Source: Homarus americanus
Lineage: Eukaryota > Arthropoda > Malacostraca > Decapoda > Nephropidae
DNA length: 64,000 bases
Reading direction: 5' to 3'
Assembly: GCF_018991925.1 (NCBI RefSeq)
Contig: NW_024720773.1
Span: forward strand, 475,367 to 539,366
In this document: positions 20,292 to 31,154 of the stretch, one piece after another
Numbering within the stretch: the stretch's first letter is position 1
Layout of the letters: every line of letters begins with the position of its first letter
The notes under the pieces: generated by a model
Database searches by the model: none
Told to the model about the DNA's origin: nothing
The model's input: the letters and a program-made list of their open reading frames with translations, nothing else
Program-made: the position numbers and the translations under genes

Positions 20292-21355
20292 GGCAGAAGT
20301 GGAGGGGCGGAGGGAGATTGCAGTGGTTTCTCTGGGGGAGGGGGTGGCATGTTGGTCCGGTCGGAGATGGGGGCAGTGGGGAAGATGAGGTCGGGACCGG
20401 TTCTGAAGGAATCAGGAATGTGTATGGTAGGGAGGCCGTTCGCCTTCAAACCATCAATTGCCAGTTTCAGAAAAAGAGACCTGTTTCCGTTGCTTAGGGT
20501 ATGTGCCAGAAGTATGATAGTGGTGATTTTTGCGTCAATGTCGGGGGAGGGTGGGGGGGCGGTCAGGTTGTTGGTCCAGCAAGTGCGGGTGGGGAGGGTC
20601 GTGGCAGTAGGGAGTGAGTGGTGGGGAGGTGGAGGTGGTGCTGTGGGAGGTGCTGTAGGAGGTGAGGGTCGGCGGGGAGGGAGTGGTGTTGTGCTATTGT
20701 CGAGTCTGATTTTGCACTTGTTGCTGATGGCAGCGTGAGGGCCTTTACAGTTGCAGCATTTTGTTACCGTGGCAGTGCAGTTTCGGTAGGAGTGGCCTTG
20801 ATTGGCACACTTTGAGCAAGTTATTGTGTTACTGCAACGGTTGGTGCTGTGCCCGAATTGGTAGCAATTGAAACATTGGTGCACTTGTATGAAGTGTTGG
20901 AATTCAATGTCTCTTGAGGGGATGATATTGTTGCCGATTTTTATTCCGTAAGATTTTAATTTGATGGCGTCAGTTTGTGTAGCTGTAGTGATTTTTAACA
21001 TGGGTAGAGTTCCCATCCGGGCTGCATATGTCATTTGGGAGGTGTTGTGTGAGTTGAGCTCATTCAAAAGGTTTGGGTTGTCAAGAATAGGTGGGATCAC
21101 CCTCCTGCATATGAGGGTGCATTTTGCACGGTACTCAGGGGAACTGAGGACCGTTAAGCCATTGTCCCTCAGTCTGTTGTTCATTGCTGGGGAGTGGAAT
21201 TGGTCGGCATCTTCATCAGTTTGTACAAAGATTTTGATGATATCGTCGTTTGTGAAGGAACGGATCTGAAATATCAAGGTCAGCTGGAAAATGAGTGAGG
21301 CGAGGTCTGTGCACGGTTGGATGGTACGGTCCACTTTAATTTTAATTGAAGGCAT
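20237..21355 (-). CDS. LINE-B ORF1: zinc-knuckle RNA-binding protein, N-terminal part
   Basis: The frame opens at 21511, but the first 52 codons are Gly/Pro/Arg-rich and look like leader. I prefer the internal Met at 21355 (MPSIKIKVDRTIQPC). The N-part (VDRTIQPCTDLASL ... IKIFVQTDEDADQFH) resembles the RNA-recognition-like fold before the knuckles in Jockey ORF1 proteins. Three Cys/His knuckles follow: CFNCYQFGHSTNRC, CSKCANQGHSYRNC and CNCKGPHAAISNKC. A very proline-rich tail follows. ORF1 proteins coat the LINE RNA and go with it into the ribonucleoprotein particle. The frame ends at 20237 within a proline-rich stretch that stays open in a second frame to 19749. Confidence 0.85.
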   Translation of the reverse strand: MPSIKIKVDRTIQPCTDLASLIFQLTLIFQIRSFTNDDIIKIFVQTDEDADQFHSPAMNNRLRDNGLTVLSSPEYRAKCTLICRRVIPPILDNPNLLNELNSHNTSQMTYAARMGTLPMLKITTATQTDAIKLKSYGIKIGNNIIPSRDIEFQHFIQVHQCFNCYQFGHSTNRCSNTITCSKCANQGHSYRNCTATVTKCCNCKGPHAAISNKCKIRLDNSTTPLPPRRPSPPTAPPTAPPPPPHHSLPTATTLPTRTCWTNNLTAPPPSPDIDAKITTIILLAHTLSNGNRSLFLKLAIDGLKANGLPTIHIPDSFRTGPDLIFPTAPISDRTNMPPPPPEKPLQSPSAPPLLPCPHLTYLTNLLLPHPPE

Positions 21356-22300
21356 GTTTAATGATTTCGAATTTGGAGATTTATGGAGATCTCCCCTAAC
21401 AGTCCCTGGTTTCCTGCGCCCCTCACGTAGGGGAGGCCCTGCACTATCACAGGGGTCCCCAGGCGAATCGGCAGGCTGTGCTGACCCTCCACCCTTCACA
21501 CAAACACGCACTAGCGAGGTGTGGGGACAGAGGGCGTTTCCAGACGAATACTCCCCTGTACGTCAGCTGACAGGGGAATAGGTCTTTTCACGGCACGGAA
21601 GAGAAGGATTAGAGTAGAAGAAAAAGGTCTGAAAACTCACTGCCGACTCTCTCTTCACACCAAGCCCCTCAGCAGCATTCGGGGTTCCTAAGGGAGGTCC
21701 GATACTGTAGGAGAGGCTCAATGTGTTGATCGAATCAACAGAATTGTCAGTTGGAGAATGGAAGTCAGGTGCTTTGGTTTTCCAAGGTACGTGGGAAGAT
21801 GGGAGAGGTCCAATGACTAGCCAATCAGCTGTGTCTGTTCCTTCTCCGACTTCCACTTCGCTCTGTGACTGACTGCTACTGCTCCTGACTGCGACTGCTC
21901 CCGACTGCGACTGGCGACTCACTGACGTTCGAGGTTTCCTCCCGTAGTCTTATACATACCAAGGCTAATCCGCAAGGCAGCGGGGCAATGGTTGGTAGGT
22001 GCCAGATCGTGTCCACATGCCAGTAGGCCAATGCACCGTCCCTCTGGGGCCCATTGTTACTCCGAAATCTCCTGCTGATCTAGCCTGCGCCCACGAGGTA
22101 CCCAATTACCACGTGTTGCCACGAGGAGGCACAGCAGGATTCTTGATGATGAGGAGGCTGTGTAATGGCAGGGGAAGACTTATGCAAGTTACTTCCCTGT
22201 TTGCTAGGAGGGCTAGCCAGCGGCGGTAACTGAAAGCGAGAGCGAGCAAGCAGTGTTTGCACCTTAACACCGACATGATTCTGCCAAGCTAAACTCATTT
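21356..22300 (-). promoter_or_regulatory. Probable LINE-B leader and upstream region
   Basis: Minus-strand sequence 5' of ORF1. It contains a Ser/Gln-rich frame (21922-21563) of no known family and a CCAAT motif near 21817-21830 (gactagccaatcagctg on the plus strand). Jockey-group promoters are internal to the leader, so function here is inferred only from position. Confidence 0.35.
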
Positions 22301-22309
22301 CACCACCCT

Positions 22310-23630
22310 GTGTGCGAATACACATGCACACACACATATACGACACACACACAACCATACACATCACATACACAGCCATTCACATCACATACACAGCCAT
22401 ACACATCACATACACAGCTATACACAACGCACACACAGCCATACACAACACATACACAGCCATACACATCGCATACACAGCCATACACATCGCATACACA
22501 GGCATCCACACCACATACACAGCCATACACATAGCATCCACAGCCATACACGTCGCATACACAGCCATCCACATCACATAAACAGCCATACACATCACAT
22601 ACACTGCCATACACATCACATACACAGGCAAACACATCACATACACAGCCATACACATCACATACACAGCCAACACAACACTGACACAGCCACATATCAC
22701 ATACACAGCCATACACATCACATACACAGCCATACACATCACATACACAGCCATACACAGCCATAAATATACACATCACACACAACCACACACAGCACAC
22801 ACACCACTTACACAGCCATACACACACACACACACATCACATACACAGCCATACACATCAAATACACTGCACATTCACAGCCATACACAGCTATACACAT
22901 CACATACACAGCCATACACATCACATACACAGCCACACACATCACATACACAGCCATAAACATCACACACTGCACACACATCACACACAGTGCCACACAG
23001 CCACACACACATACACATCACATACACACCACACACATCACATATATATACACATCACACACACAGCCACACACATCACGCACACAGCCACACACACCAC
23101 ACACAGCCATCACATCAACACACAGCCATACACATCACATGCACAGCCACACACAGCCATACACACACACACACGGCCACACATCACACACACAGCCACA
23201 CACAGCCACACATCACATACACACACATCATATACACAGCCATATACAGCCATACACAGCCATACACATATAGCCATACACACCATACACACACATCACA
23301 TCACACACACACACATACACACACACACACATACATACACATACAGCCACACACATCACATACACAGCCATACACAGCCATACACATCACATGCACAGCC
23401 ATACACTCACATACACAGCCATACACATCACATACACAGCCATACACATCACATACACAGCCATACACATCACATACACAGCCATACACAGCCATACACA
23501 TCACATGCACAGCCATACACATCACAATCACAGCCATACACATCACATACACAGCCATACACATCACATACACATCACATGCACAGCCATACACATCACA
23601 ATCACAGCCATACACAGCCCTTACACATGT
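22310..23630. repeat. 21-bp minisatellite, block 2
   Basis: The longest block. The dominant unit is catacacatcacatacacagc (21 bp), with interspersed CA-rich variants, especially between 22960 and 23340. The 7-residue periodic ORFs on both strands (MAVYVMC or HTQPYTS type) are products of the 3n period. Confidence 0.93.
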
Positions 23631-23780
23631 AACAATAATATTTTTATTTTATCTTTTTATATTTTTATTTTTATTTATTTATATTCTTTACTTATACTCT
23701 TTCTTCATTCTGTAATTCCCTTTTCTTATTCTCAATCTTTCCTTCTTTGTTCTTTACTCTCTGCATACTCGTGAGATGGG
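23631..23780. repeat. T/A-rich low-complexity stretch
   Basis: tttttattttat and ttcttt-type sequence between the minisatellite and LINE-C. No gene. Confidence 0.6.
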
Positions 23781-24050
23781 GGAGGTTAGGGGTGGACGTT
23801 TTACGGTTAACAAATTTATTGACAAATTTTGGAGTACAGTTTGACTATTCTGAGTAATTCAGTCAGGGCTTGACACTGAGGGTCCTATCACTTCTCACTC
23901 CCATGCAGGACAGAGGTTCGTACACAAAGAAATACATCATATTCATTAACATTATATATAGGTCAGGGTCATGTGGGTGATGTCACTGTTCACTGCCACG
24001 CAGGACAGTGGTTCATATACAGTGGACGTCTTATTCTAATTGAGGTCTAA

Positions 24051-24305
24051 TTAGTGTGGGCTAGCAAATTTTGGATAAACAGTAAGAATGTCCTCAAGCA
24101 CCCGTGATTCAATGTAATAATTACAAAGTTCATGATACAATAAGTCAGGTGGCCTGAAATCTTTGACAGTACCACATTCAACAATATAGTGTTCAAGTGT
24201 ATGCTTTAAAGGTGTATCACAAAGTTTACATATTGAGTATTCCTGTATGGGTACAGCGTCACTAAATTGCCAGAGCTGTCTGTATCCTACCCTAATTCTG
24301 TCCAC
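24051..24305 (-). pseudogene. LINE-C C-terminal Cys/His motif
   Basis: 85 codons with WQFSDAVPIQEYSICKLC and then HTLEHYIVEC, a CX2C...HX4C arrangement common at the C-end of RNase H LINEs. It is separated by a frame break from the RNase H. Confidence 0.65.
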
Positions 24306-24489
24306 GATTACATCACATTGTCTGGTTCTGTCCTTATGCTGGCCATACCGGTACCTCTTGTCACAAAATTTGTCATGTTTACAAATTCAACTGCCAGGTC
24401 TCTCTGCATTTCTCAGTTCTTCTAGATGAGAATTCATGATTCTGACTTAAATGTTTTTAAGTACAGCAATGGACAGGCCAAGGTCACGG

Positions 24490-25160
24490 TCAACATTTTC
24501 TTTCTTGCATGCCTCGTGGCGAGTCTATCCTGCTGATAGACTCGCCAACATGGGACGGAATCGACACAAATTCAATGCGAAAGTTGTTCTCATTGGCAGT
24601 TATCACATTTCTTTTAATATCACAGACAACTTTAGACGTAGAACCTGACGGACTATTCATTGATTTAAAAGCATCTTGAGAGTCACAGAATATCACCCCA
24701 CCTCCATTTTCTTTAAGGTAGTCTGTAGCTAAGTAGATTTCAGTTAGTTCAGTTTGCGTTGTGCTGGCCCAGTTGTTCAGCCTTTGCTTGTTGACACTAT
24801 CATCTCTTTTTCTTTATATATTACAAATGCACACCCTGTTCTACTTGTGTTTGTCTGCACAGACCCATCAGTAAAAGCATAACATTCACTTGATTTAATA
24901 CTCTTTATGTGACTGTTAATAGTTTCTAGTGTGATACATCTCATTACATCGGTGTTTAACATTTGCTTTCTACTAACAGGAGTATAATTGATAGGGACTG
25001 ATATATCCAGCCAAGGGGGAATGGCATTAATGGGTTCGTCTGCGGTGAATGGGACATTCAGTTTCAAGAGATCTGCAACACTTTTATGAAGCCACGCCCC
25101 AAAGAGAGTCTTTTGTGGAAGGTTAGCGAGATAGTCGTCATTACTTAGATAGAACATCAA
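24490..25160 (-). pseudogene. LINE-C RNase H
   Basis: The frame 25160-24777 carries CYAFTDGSVQTNTSRTGCAF, the first catalytic Asp motif of RNase H type I, but ends soon after. The next frame, 24696-24490, has MIFCDSQDAFKSM (second/third acidic motif) and VSIPSHVG (the final motif). One or more frameshifts separate them. The domain would remove the RNA strand of the RNA-DNA hybrid. Confidence 0.75.
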
Positions 25161-25196
25161 CTCAGTTTGAGCTGTAGTTTGGGGACCATTGTTCTT

Positions 25197-25998
25197 CTAA
25201 ACTTTGACACAAAACGTGGTATTAAGTAGAGCTATCCTCTCAGATAGGGAGGGCAGCCCGAGCTCTTTCCTCATGTTTACAATTTTGATTGATTTTGGAC
25301 ATCCTAGAATGATGGGCATGGCTTCATTTTGTACTACCTCAAGTCTGTTGAGTTGTTTAGAGGGAATAGTTAAAAGATGGAGACCATGATAGTCAACTAC
25401 AGATCGAATGAAGTGAAGATAGAAAGTACAAGCATAGTTGATGTTAATTCCATAGCTCCAACCAACAAGGGTTCTGAGAGGTTTAATGCACTGCATTAGT
25501 TTGGCACGAAGGTTGCCGACGAAGTTCGCATCATTCACATTAATTCCAAGATATTTATAAGAGCTACATACTTCCAAGGGCATGTTGTTAATGTTAAAGT
25601 TAAGAGGCAGAAGGTGAGCAAGACGAGGATTGAGGACTCTCGTCTTGTCAACAGATATTATGAGACCACATTCAACAGTCCTCTGAGCAAATGCATCCAG
25701 CAAGGCTTGTAGCCTGGGCTTGGTGTGTGTCATAATGCAGATATCATCAGCATAACATATTATAGCCTCGTTTGGCTGAACTGGAATATCAGCAATGAGC
25801 TTGTGCATCAGTATATTAAAGAGCATAGGACTTAACACTCCTCCCTGAGGCGTGCCAAGCTCAAATACTCTCATTCTGGTACTTTTGACTCCCCTGAACA
25901 GAACACTGGCATACCTGTTGGACAGATAACCCTTTATCCATGTAAGGAGGTTACCTTGGATGCCAAAATTAGCTAGTTGCTCAAGTATATGTCTCTAC
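25197..25998 (-). pseudogene. LINE-C reverse transcriptase (palm and thumb)
   Basis: The open frame 25874-25197 shows GTPQGGVLSPMLFNILMHKL and the active site IICYADDICIM, then thumb motifs (LNFNINNMPLEVCSSYKYLG). Upstream codons to 25998 fit the same protein (trp-ile-lys-gly-tyr type motif), so the visible Met at 25874 is internal. The frame ends at 25197, with RNase H in a different frame below. Fingers and endonuclease are absent. Confidence 0.82.
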
Positions 25999-26699
25999 AG
26001 ATTAGTGGCCTGAGAGAACGAGAGGGAGAGAGACTTGTTTATGGTTGAGGGGAGGTGGGGGGTTTGCCTGTGCTCCCCCCCCCCCCCTTCACCAGAGGGT
26101 AACCTGATATGAGGGGAGAGGGAGAGAAAGGATGATAACTGGGGAATAGGGGTAACCTGCAATAGTTACTGTATGTTATTACTACTGTGTTCACTGTATC
26201 ACTGCATAACACCAAAGACATATTTGACAACGTTTTACTCAACGCCAAAATTTATCACACTTCTTAACGGTTCCTATGTTAATTAAACACCTTCTATTGA
26301 GATTGACAAATATACTTCAAAACAGTAACCTATCTTCCTAACTAGTTAAACTGGGGCCAAATATCTAACAACAAATAGGAACTTAGGATTTACCAAATAG
26401 AATACACCCAAATACCTGCCATGTTGCTACCACAGACGTCCCACTCCTCTCCCCACAAAATTTCCAACACAGACTGTCCGGTTTGAACCGGGTGCCTGCC
26501 CTGCTGGAGGCACAAACTCAACCTCCAGCCAATCAGCACAGTTAGGCCTATGACTCCACACTCACAGGCCACTGTATGCATTTGTGTGTGTGCTGTGATT
26601 GGCTCATGCCTCAGACACTCCTACTCTTGGCGGAGACACTTATGTAACGTGTTATGGCGGGTAATCTTAGTCTAAGCTGATCTTTCTGTTTTTCTCTAA
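25999..26699. other. No recognised gene
   Basis: Starts where LINE-C homology stops. It contains a C-homopolymer (26077-26088) and some short ORFs without family motifs. The minus strand has ggttcaaacc near 26481-26490, which is B-box-like, but no tRNA fold could be made. Confidence 0.4.
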
Positions 26700-27250
26700 A
26701 CATGACACAATCTTCTCCAAAAACATGACATTGTTACACACTCCTGTGCAGTTGCTTCAAGTTTATAATGGATTCATTCGTCCTAACTTGGAGTACTGTC
26801 CTCATACCTGGGGTTGCTCTTCTTCTGTCCAACTGGAATCAAAGGCATTTCGTTTTATTGACTCTCCTCCTTTAGTTAATAATGTTTCTTCCCTTTCTCT
26901 TCTCAGCAATGTTGCTTCACTCTCTCTCTTTTACAGGTACTTTAACGGGCAATGTTCGGTGGATTTGGCATCCTGTGTACCGCCGGCAAGGCCTTGGGCT
27001 CGTAACACTCGTCTTGCCTGCGGTGCCCACAGTTTCTCTGTGGCTGTCGGTCACACTAGAATAACTGTTTTTCCATACTCTTGCAATCTGTCTCACCTCA
27101 AAAACCTGGTTTCCGTTATCTTCGTGGTGTAAATATAATCTTTTTCTTTTCTATTTTTAATTTCTTTTTACTCATATTTTTCGCCCCCTAAGCCCCATTC
27201 TGGGTCGATGACCTGTGCCCGGGTGGGCTAGTCCCCGTACAAAAAAAAAA
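26700..27250 (+). pseudogene. LINE-D 3' end (truncated LINE on the plus strand)
   Basis: The frame from 26725 encodes the C-terminal region after an RT: VYNGFIRPNLEYCPHTWGCS, SKAFRFIDSPPL, NVASLSLFYRYFNGQCSVDL. That is the standard end of a widespread Jockey/CR1-like invertebrate LINE. The frame ends at 27132 after losing a short segment. The element closes with gtccccgtac and ten A at 27241-27250, and the third minisatellite block starts right after it. RT, endonuclease and ORF1 are missing. Confidence 0.8.
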
Positions 27251-27257
27251 GCGCATA

Positions 27258-27458
27258 GACAGCCATAAACAACACTTACACAGCCATAAACAACACTTCC
27301 ACAGCCATACATAACTCATACACATCCATACGCAACACATGCACAGACATAAATAGCACATACAAAGCACATACACAATCGTACACAACACATAGACAGT
27401 CCTACACAACACATACACAGTCATACACAGCACATACACTAATACACAGCATATACAC
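27258..27458. repeat. 21-bp minisatellite, block 3
   Basis: acagccataaacaacactt and catacacaacacatacacag-type units, related to blocks 1 and 2. It is squeezed between the LINE-D A-tail and the LINE-A 3' tail. Confidence 0.85.
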
Positions 27459-27872
27459 ACACTACTACTACTACTACTTTGCTGTCACTCGGAATCGAGT
27501 ATGACGATCATCCAGCCATGATACAGTGATATGAGTTATTTAGGATGTCACCTTCGTTGGTGAGCTCTGAGGTGACTTGAGAGGGCAATACGGGACCGAC
27601 AGTGCCGTCCACAGTTGTTGCACGTGTGGAGTGCTATATCTAGTGCGGGAGGGGCGGCGGCAGCGTCTTTCCGGTGCTGACGTTTGTCTGCCTTGGTATG
27701 CAGTCGGGCTAACTCGAAAGTATTGATTTCTTCTCGTGTGGTGCTCCTCCAAGCCTTATGGTGTGGAGTAATCGTCTCCCAGGTGAGGGGGTCAGGTTTG
27801 TCTTAAGACTATCCTTATACCTTTTCCGTTGCCCGCTAGGGTTATGTTTACCATTCGTTAGGTGACTATTAA
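27459..27872 (-). mobile_element. LINE-A 3' fragment
   Basis: Begins with an (act)n run (27459-27478) and matches 10617-11010 closely, including ttgctgtcactcgg and tatgacgatcatccagc. Only the last 400 bp of the family is present, so it is a strongly 5'-truncated copy. Confidence 0.88.
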
Positions 27873-27904
27873 AGAAGCTGCTTTGGCTATTTACTAGTCT
27901 AGTT

Positions 27905-28003
27905 GGATAATGAAATGTTTGAGTACTTTTATTTACAAGTATCATAACTGGCACACACATACTGTAAATATTGATAATACAATTATTTTGCTGGGTGGAA
28001 TCA
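27905..28003 (+). repeat. Dispersed repeat, about 95 bp
   Basis: When reversed, this matches 58635-58735 (shared blocks caaaata, tgtatt, tcaatat and tatgatacttg). Both copies lie beside a DNA transposon or LINE boundary. Function unknown. Confidence 0.55.
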
Positions 28004-28005
28004 CC

Positions 28006-28120
28006 CTGCTACTGCTCCCTTGTGGCAGGTGGCACCACCTACAGGTACGCCGCCATAGGGTTTTACTAAATCGGTCATATCTCAGCTTCTACTCAATATT
28101 TTTTTTTCACTCTTTTCAGA
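28006..28120 (+). repeat. Left terminal inverted repeat of the Academ-like element
   Basis: Matches the reverse complement of 38970-39085 over most of its length, with the best blocks gcaggtgg, ttttactaaatcgg and catatctcagcttctactca. Confidence 0.85.
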
Positions 28121-28389
28121 TATAGACTGCTAAAAAAATGTTATAAATATCATTTATTGATGATGAAATGATTTGAGCAATATATATATTTTTTCAATAT
28201 TTACCAAAACGCGAAAAAAATCGAAAAATCTAAAAAACATCATAAATTGTGTATTTTTCTTTTTTCTTTTTAAATGAGAAGCACTTTTCCTATGTTAAAT
28301 ACATTTCGCACTGCTTACATGTTGCAAAACATTTAATTTGGTAAAATACCATCTGTTAATTCATACTTTTTTCTCTGCAGGGCACAGAG

Positions 28390-28624
28390 AGATGGTATCT
28401 TTGATTTGTATATTAAGCCCCTTTCCAAGCTTGCCCCATGGTTTTTTGCACTAGATCAAAACCATTATGCAAGGTGGCTACCAGTTCATATCTGGGAGTT
28501 GTCCTCCCTACAGGAAAATCATCCTTCTTTGGCTGCAAAGTTTCATAGTGGAAGATTTGTCATCCACAAGACAAAAATGTCTCATCTGGCTGTTGCAGTT
28601 TCCGGTTACCCGTGGAATCACTAA
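28390..28624 (+). pseudogene. Academ-like protein, fragment 1
   Basis: Open frame LYIKPLSKLAPWFFALDQNH, then YARWLPVHIWELSSL and KFHSGRFVIHKT, continuing upstream of the Met at 28406 to about 28390. This matches a conserved block with the pattern ALD-x-N-Y-x-R-W-L-P-V-x in the long transposon protein of this family. It stops at 28624, and the next part is in another frame. Confidence 0.75.
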
Positions 28625-29080
28625 TTAGAGGTGAACTGAAAGCAACATTCATAAATGTTTATGGGTTAAGTTTTCAAACCCAAATGGACTTTTCTCCATT
28701 TATTACAAAAAATAAACTATTGCACAATAACTGGGATATCACCTTAATTAATGCTATGAGCTGTAAGCGTTAATAATGGACGAAGCTTGGGTATTACTAG
28801 CTTCTTAGAGCACACGCCTCAGTGACTCAGAGACGGGAGTTGAACTGTCGATAGCCTGCAACTTAAATGATGACTGCGGTCAAAGTGTGAGGACACAGTG
28901 GGAATACACTGTCACTTGTCCAGTTGATGACTACTCACGGCTCATAGGAAAGTTACCGTGGGTGATGTAATTATATAAACCTAATGTATGTAACTCACAT
29001 TTATATAAGTATTACCGTCCGTTAGACAGGGGTTCATCCATGACATTTCTTTTGAACAAGGGGAGTAGCAGAATATTGGA

Positions 29081-29821
29081 CATCTGAAAGGCAACGGTGG
29101 AGTGATTGGCCTGACAGAGAATCAAACAGCATTCAGAAGATGGCAAGTGACTGCCCCTGAGCTGGTCCGTATCCTTGAGGGGTTGAAGGCAATCTTCAGA
29201 GACTCAAACAAGAAGAACCTCCATCACCATTAACAAACTGATTCTGTACAGCAATTATTTTACACTCAGCTGTCTTCTCCTGTGACAACAATAAAAAAAA
29301 TGGGTAGCCCTTTTCAAGAGGACATTCCTGATCTGTTAGTGGTAGATGCAAGAGATATTGTAGACAGTGAAGAAGTTCGGTCTGTAAAAACTGTTGAAGA
29401 GGTGGGACATAGAGGATACTCAGAGTTTTGTCAGGATCGGGTTATGAGCAGATCAAAACCAGTCTCTCAGACTATCCCCCAAAACAACCTTGCTCTGTTC
29501 AGTCGACGTAGACCCAAATCCAAAAAAGTTCACAACTGCAGGTGACTGCGCTCCATGGTAACTGTGACATCTTGGTACATCTATATGTGGCCTGTCAATC
29601 AAGAGTTATCAACCTTGAGGACTTCTTTATTTGTGAGAATCATGTTTACCCACCATCAATCTCAGATCATGGTAACCTTAGGTTTTGCAACAAGTCTGAT
29701 TTACTCCAGTGTCTTGAGAGTCACGCAAACCCAGTAACAGACACCCTATCAGCTCATACAAGTATTCTGGATGGAGCAGCATTAGTTCATTTTCTTGTGC
29801 CTAGTGGAACAAAAACATTTA
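29081..29821 (+). pseudogene. Academ-like protein, fragment 2
   Basis: Continues fragment 1 after a gap. GNGGVIGLTENQTAFRRWQV and TAPELVRILEGL lie at about 29081-29200. The frame 29282-29545 follows (DIPDLLVVDARDIVDSEEV ... RSKPVSQTIPQNNLALFS). The frame 29542-29847 comes next (HLYVACQSR, HVYPPSISDHGNLRF, KSDLLQCLES, SILDGAALVHFL). All match consecutive blocks of the same family protein. The protein sequence is cut at TKTF, exactly where the Harbinger element begins (29822). Confidence 0.78.
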
Positions 29822-29939
29822 GGCCCGAATTCAGAACAGTGATTTGAAACCGCATGAGGGTATAAACAAAAGATCGAGCAAAGATTGAAGATTGTTGGTA
29901 TTCAGAACGCTGGCTTGAGCCAACACAAAGATTCAAACC

Positions 29940-30280
29940 TGTACGTGTTCTGGGTATCAAGTTCTATCTACAGGAGTGAACACAAACACCTGTAGAGCTT
30001 CGTAGGTTCTATTTACTGGATAACAGATATGTACACAAGGGAAGTAGCGCTCCTTACTCTGTATGGGGGTCAACTGCTCTAGGCGACATGTGGTGAGTGA
30101 TACATTAGCAGCTTCCATATGTCGCCAGGCACATTAATTAAGCATGTGGGACATGGTAAATACATTGCCACACGCTGCTAGCTAGGCTGAATAAATAGTG
30201 TATATAAATGGAGCACATACATAATATACATACATAATATACATACATAATATACATACAGCATACATAATATACATACA
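29940..30280 (-). repeat. Gypsy-2 3' LTR
   Basis: On the minus strand begins tgtatgtatattatg and ends acgtaca. Contains one more microsatellite-like unit than the partner LTR. Confidence 0.92.
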
Positions 30281-30293
30281 CCTCCCTCCCCCC
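30281..30293 (-). promoter_or_regulatory. Polypurine tract of Gypsy-2
   Basis: Minus-strand ggggggagggagg adjoining the 3' LTR, identical to the tract of Gypsy-1. Confidence 0.85.
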
Positions 30294-31154
30294 TATACGC
30301 TCATAGCAAAGTCTTGAGTGGACCTTTTCTTTTGGATCCGTTCTGATCGTCGAGGGACTTGATCACTGGGAAGGGTATGGGACTCAACACTGGTGGCGGG
30401 GTCAACAGAAGGCATTGTAATGGGGCGGAGAAAACAGCGGTTCCTCCACCACACACGACCACTGGGTAACCGCACCTGGTAGTCCCGTGACCTACAGAGA
30501 CCCATGACTACGCCTACTTTGTCCCAACGTAGGGAGGTCGGGTCCTGAACACGGACTTGGGTGCCGACACTCAATCTGGGGAGAGGACGGGCGTGGTCGT
30601 TGTAGCGGGCGACGACGTCTCGAACACGTTCGGCGGCTCGGCGATCACAATCCTGTCTTGGCCTGCCACTCCTTGGAGAAGGATTGAGGGTGAGGAGGGA
30701 CACAAGAACGAAGGGGGCGTCCATACAAGACCTGGGCAGGGGAGCGTCCGGTGTAGTTAGGTGTGTTGCGGAGTTCAAGAAGACCCCGGTCGAAGGCCTC
30801 GCAGTCAATATTCCCAGAAGGGGCCACCTTAAGGATGAGGTGCTTCAGGGATTTGACAGCAGCCTCAGCGTGGCGGTGACAACACATGCCGGACTCCCCA
30901 TCGGTCAAGGAACACAGCAAAGTCCCGGCTTGTGAACTGAGGCCCTCCGTCGGTTCGCAGGCGCACAGGAACGCCCACGTCACGGAAGTAGTGGCGGAAC
31001 TTGCTGATGGTGGCGGCAGACGTCGTGTCATTACCGCACTTGATGACAACCGGCTAACCAGAGAGACGGTCGACGATAACAAGGAAGGACTTTCCTGACA
31101 CAGAGAAAAAGTCGGCCGACACAGACTCAAAGGGGCGGGTGGGGTTGTCGTCAC
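30293..31154 (-). pseudogene. Gypsy-2 integrase core and C-terminal tail
   Basis: The frames 31154-30645 and 30808-30293 overlap. The first carries the catalytic core end and the helix with the third acidic residue (HAEAAVKSLKHLILKVAPSG), which Gypsy-1 has lost, then EAFDRGLLELRNTPNYTGRS. The second has the C-terminal nucleic-acid-binding tail (WDKVGVVMGLCRSRDYQVRL, WWRNRCFLRP). Frame breaks show it is not functional. Confidence 0.82.

Larger units (their letters stand above)
16981..21960 (-). mobile_element. LINE-B, Jockey-like LINE with two ORFs, nearly intact
   Basis: A minus-strand element with leader (about 21960-21356), ORF1 (21355-20237, continued in another frame to 19749) and ORF2 (19731-16981). 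ORF1 and ORF2 are 17 bp apart, as expected for a bicistronic LINE. ORF2 is uninterrupted over 916 codons. The downstream limit is not clear: T-runs on the plus strand (A-runs on the coding strand) at 16948-16957 and 16816-16838 are candidate tails, and the repeat region down to 14580 could be 3' untranslated sequence. Confidence 0.88.
23781..25998 (-). mobile_element. LINE-C, 5'-truncated LINE with RNase H
   Basis: Minus-strand non-LTR element. The homology begins near 25998 inside the reverse transcriptase (before the GTPQGG motif) and extends through an RNase H to a Cys/His C-terminal motif. 5' truncation in the middle of RT is the usual result of incomplete target-primed reverse transcription. 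RNase H places it with I/R1/Ingi-type LINEs. The 3' limit, somewhere in 23781-24050, is not clear. Confidence 0.75.

Noticed and set aside
20282..21269. Plus-strand ORFs of 71-129 codons opposite LINE-B ORF1
   Set aside because: They are antisense shadows of the ORF1 gene, with no own motifs.
22300..23715. Long periodic ORFs in the minisatellites (MAVYVMC-like, HTQPYTS-like)
   Set aside because: They follow from a 21-bp period and are open in several frames on both strands; no start context, no non-repetitive domain.
26077..26088. C-homopolymer as a regulatory tract
   Set aside because: A lone homopolymer without neighbouring element ends; most likely simple-sequence noise.
26455..26520. 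B-box-like ggttcaaacc (minus strand), possible tRNA or SINE
   Set aside because: No acceptor or anticodon stem can be formed at the right spacing, and no A box is in place.
29940..30280. Treating the Gypsy-2 LTR as part of the Harbinger or outer element
   Set aside because: The aaacc target copies and the matching partner LTR at 35493-35820 show it is a separate insertion.
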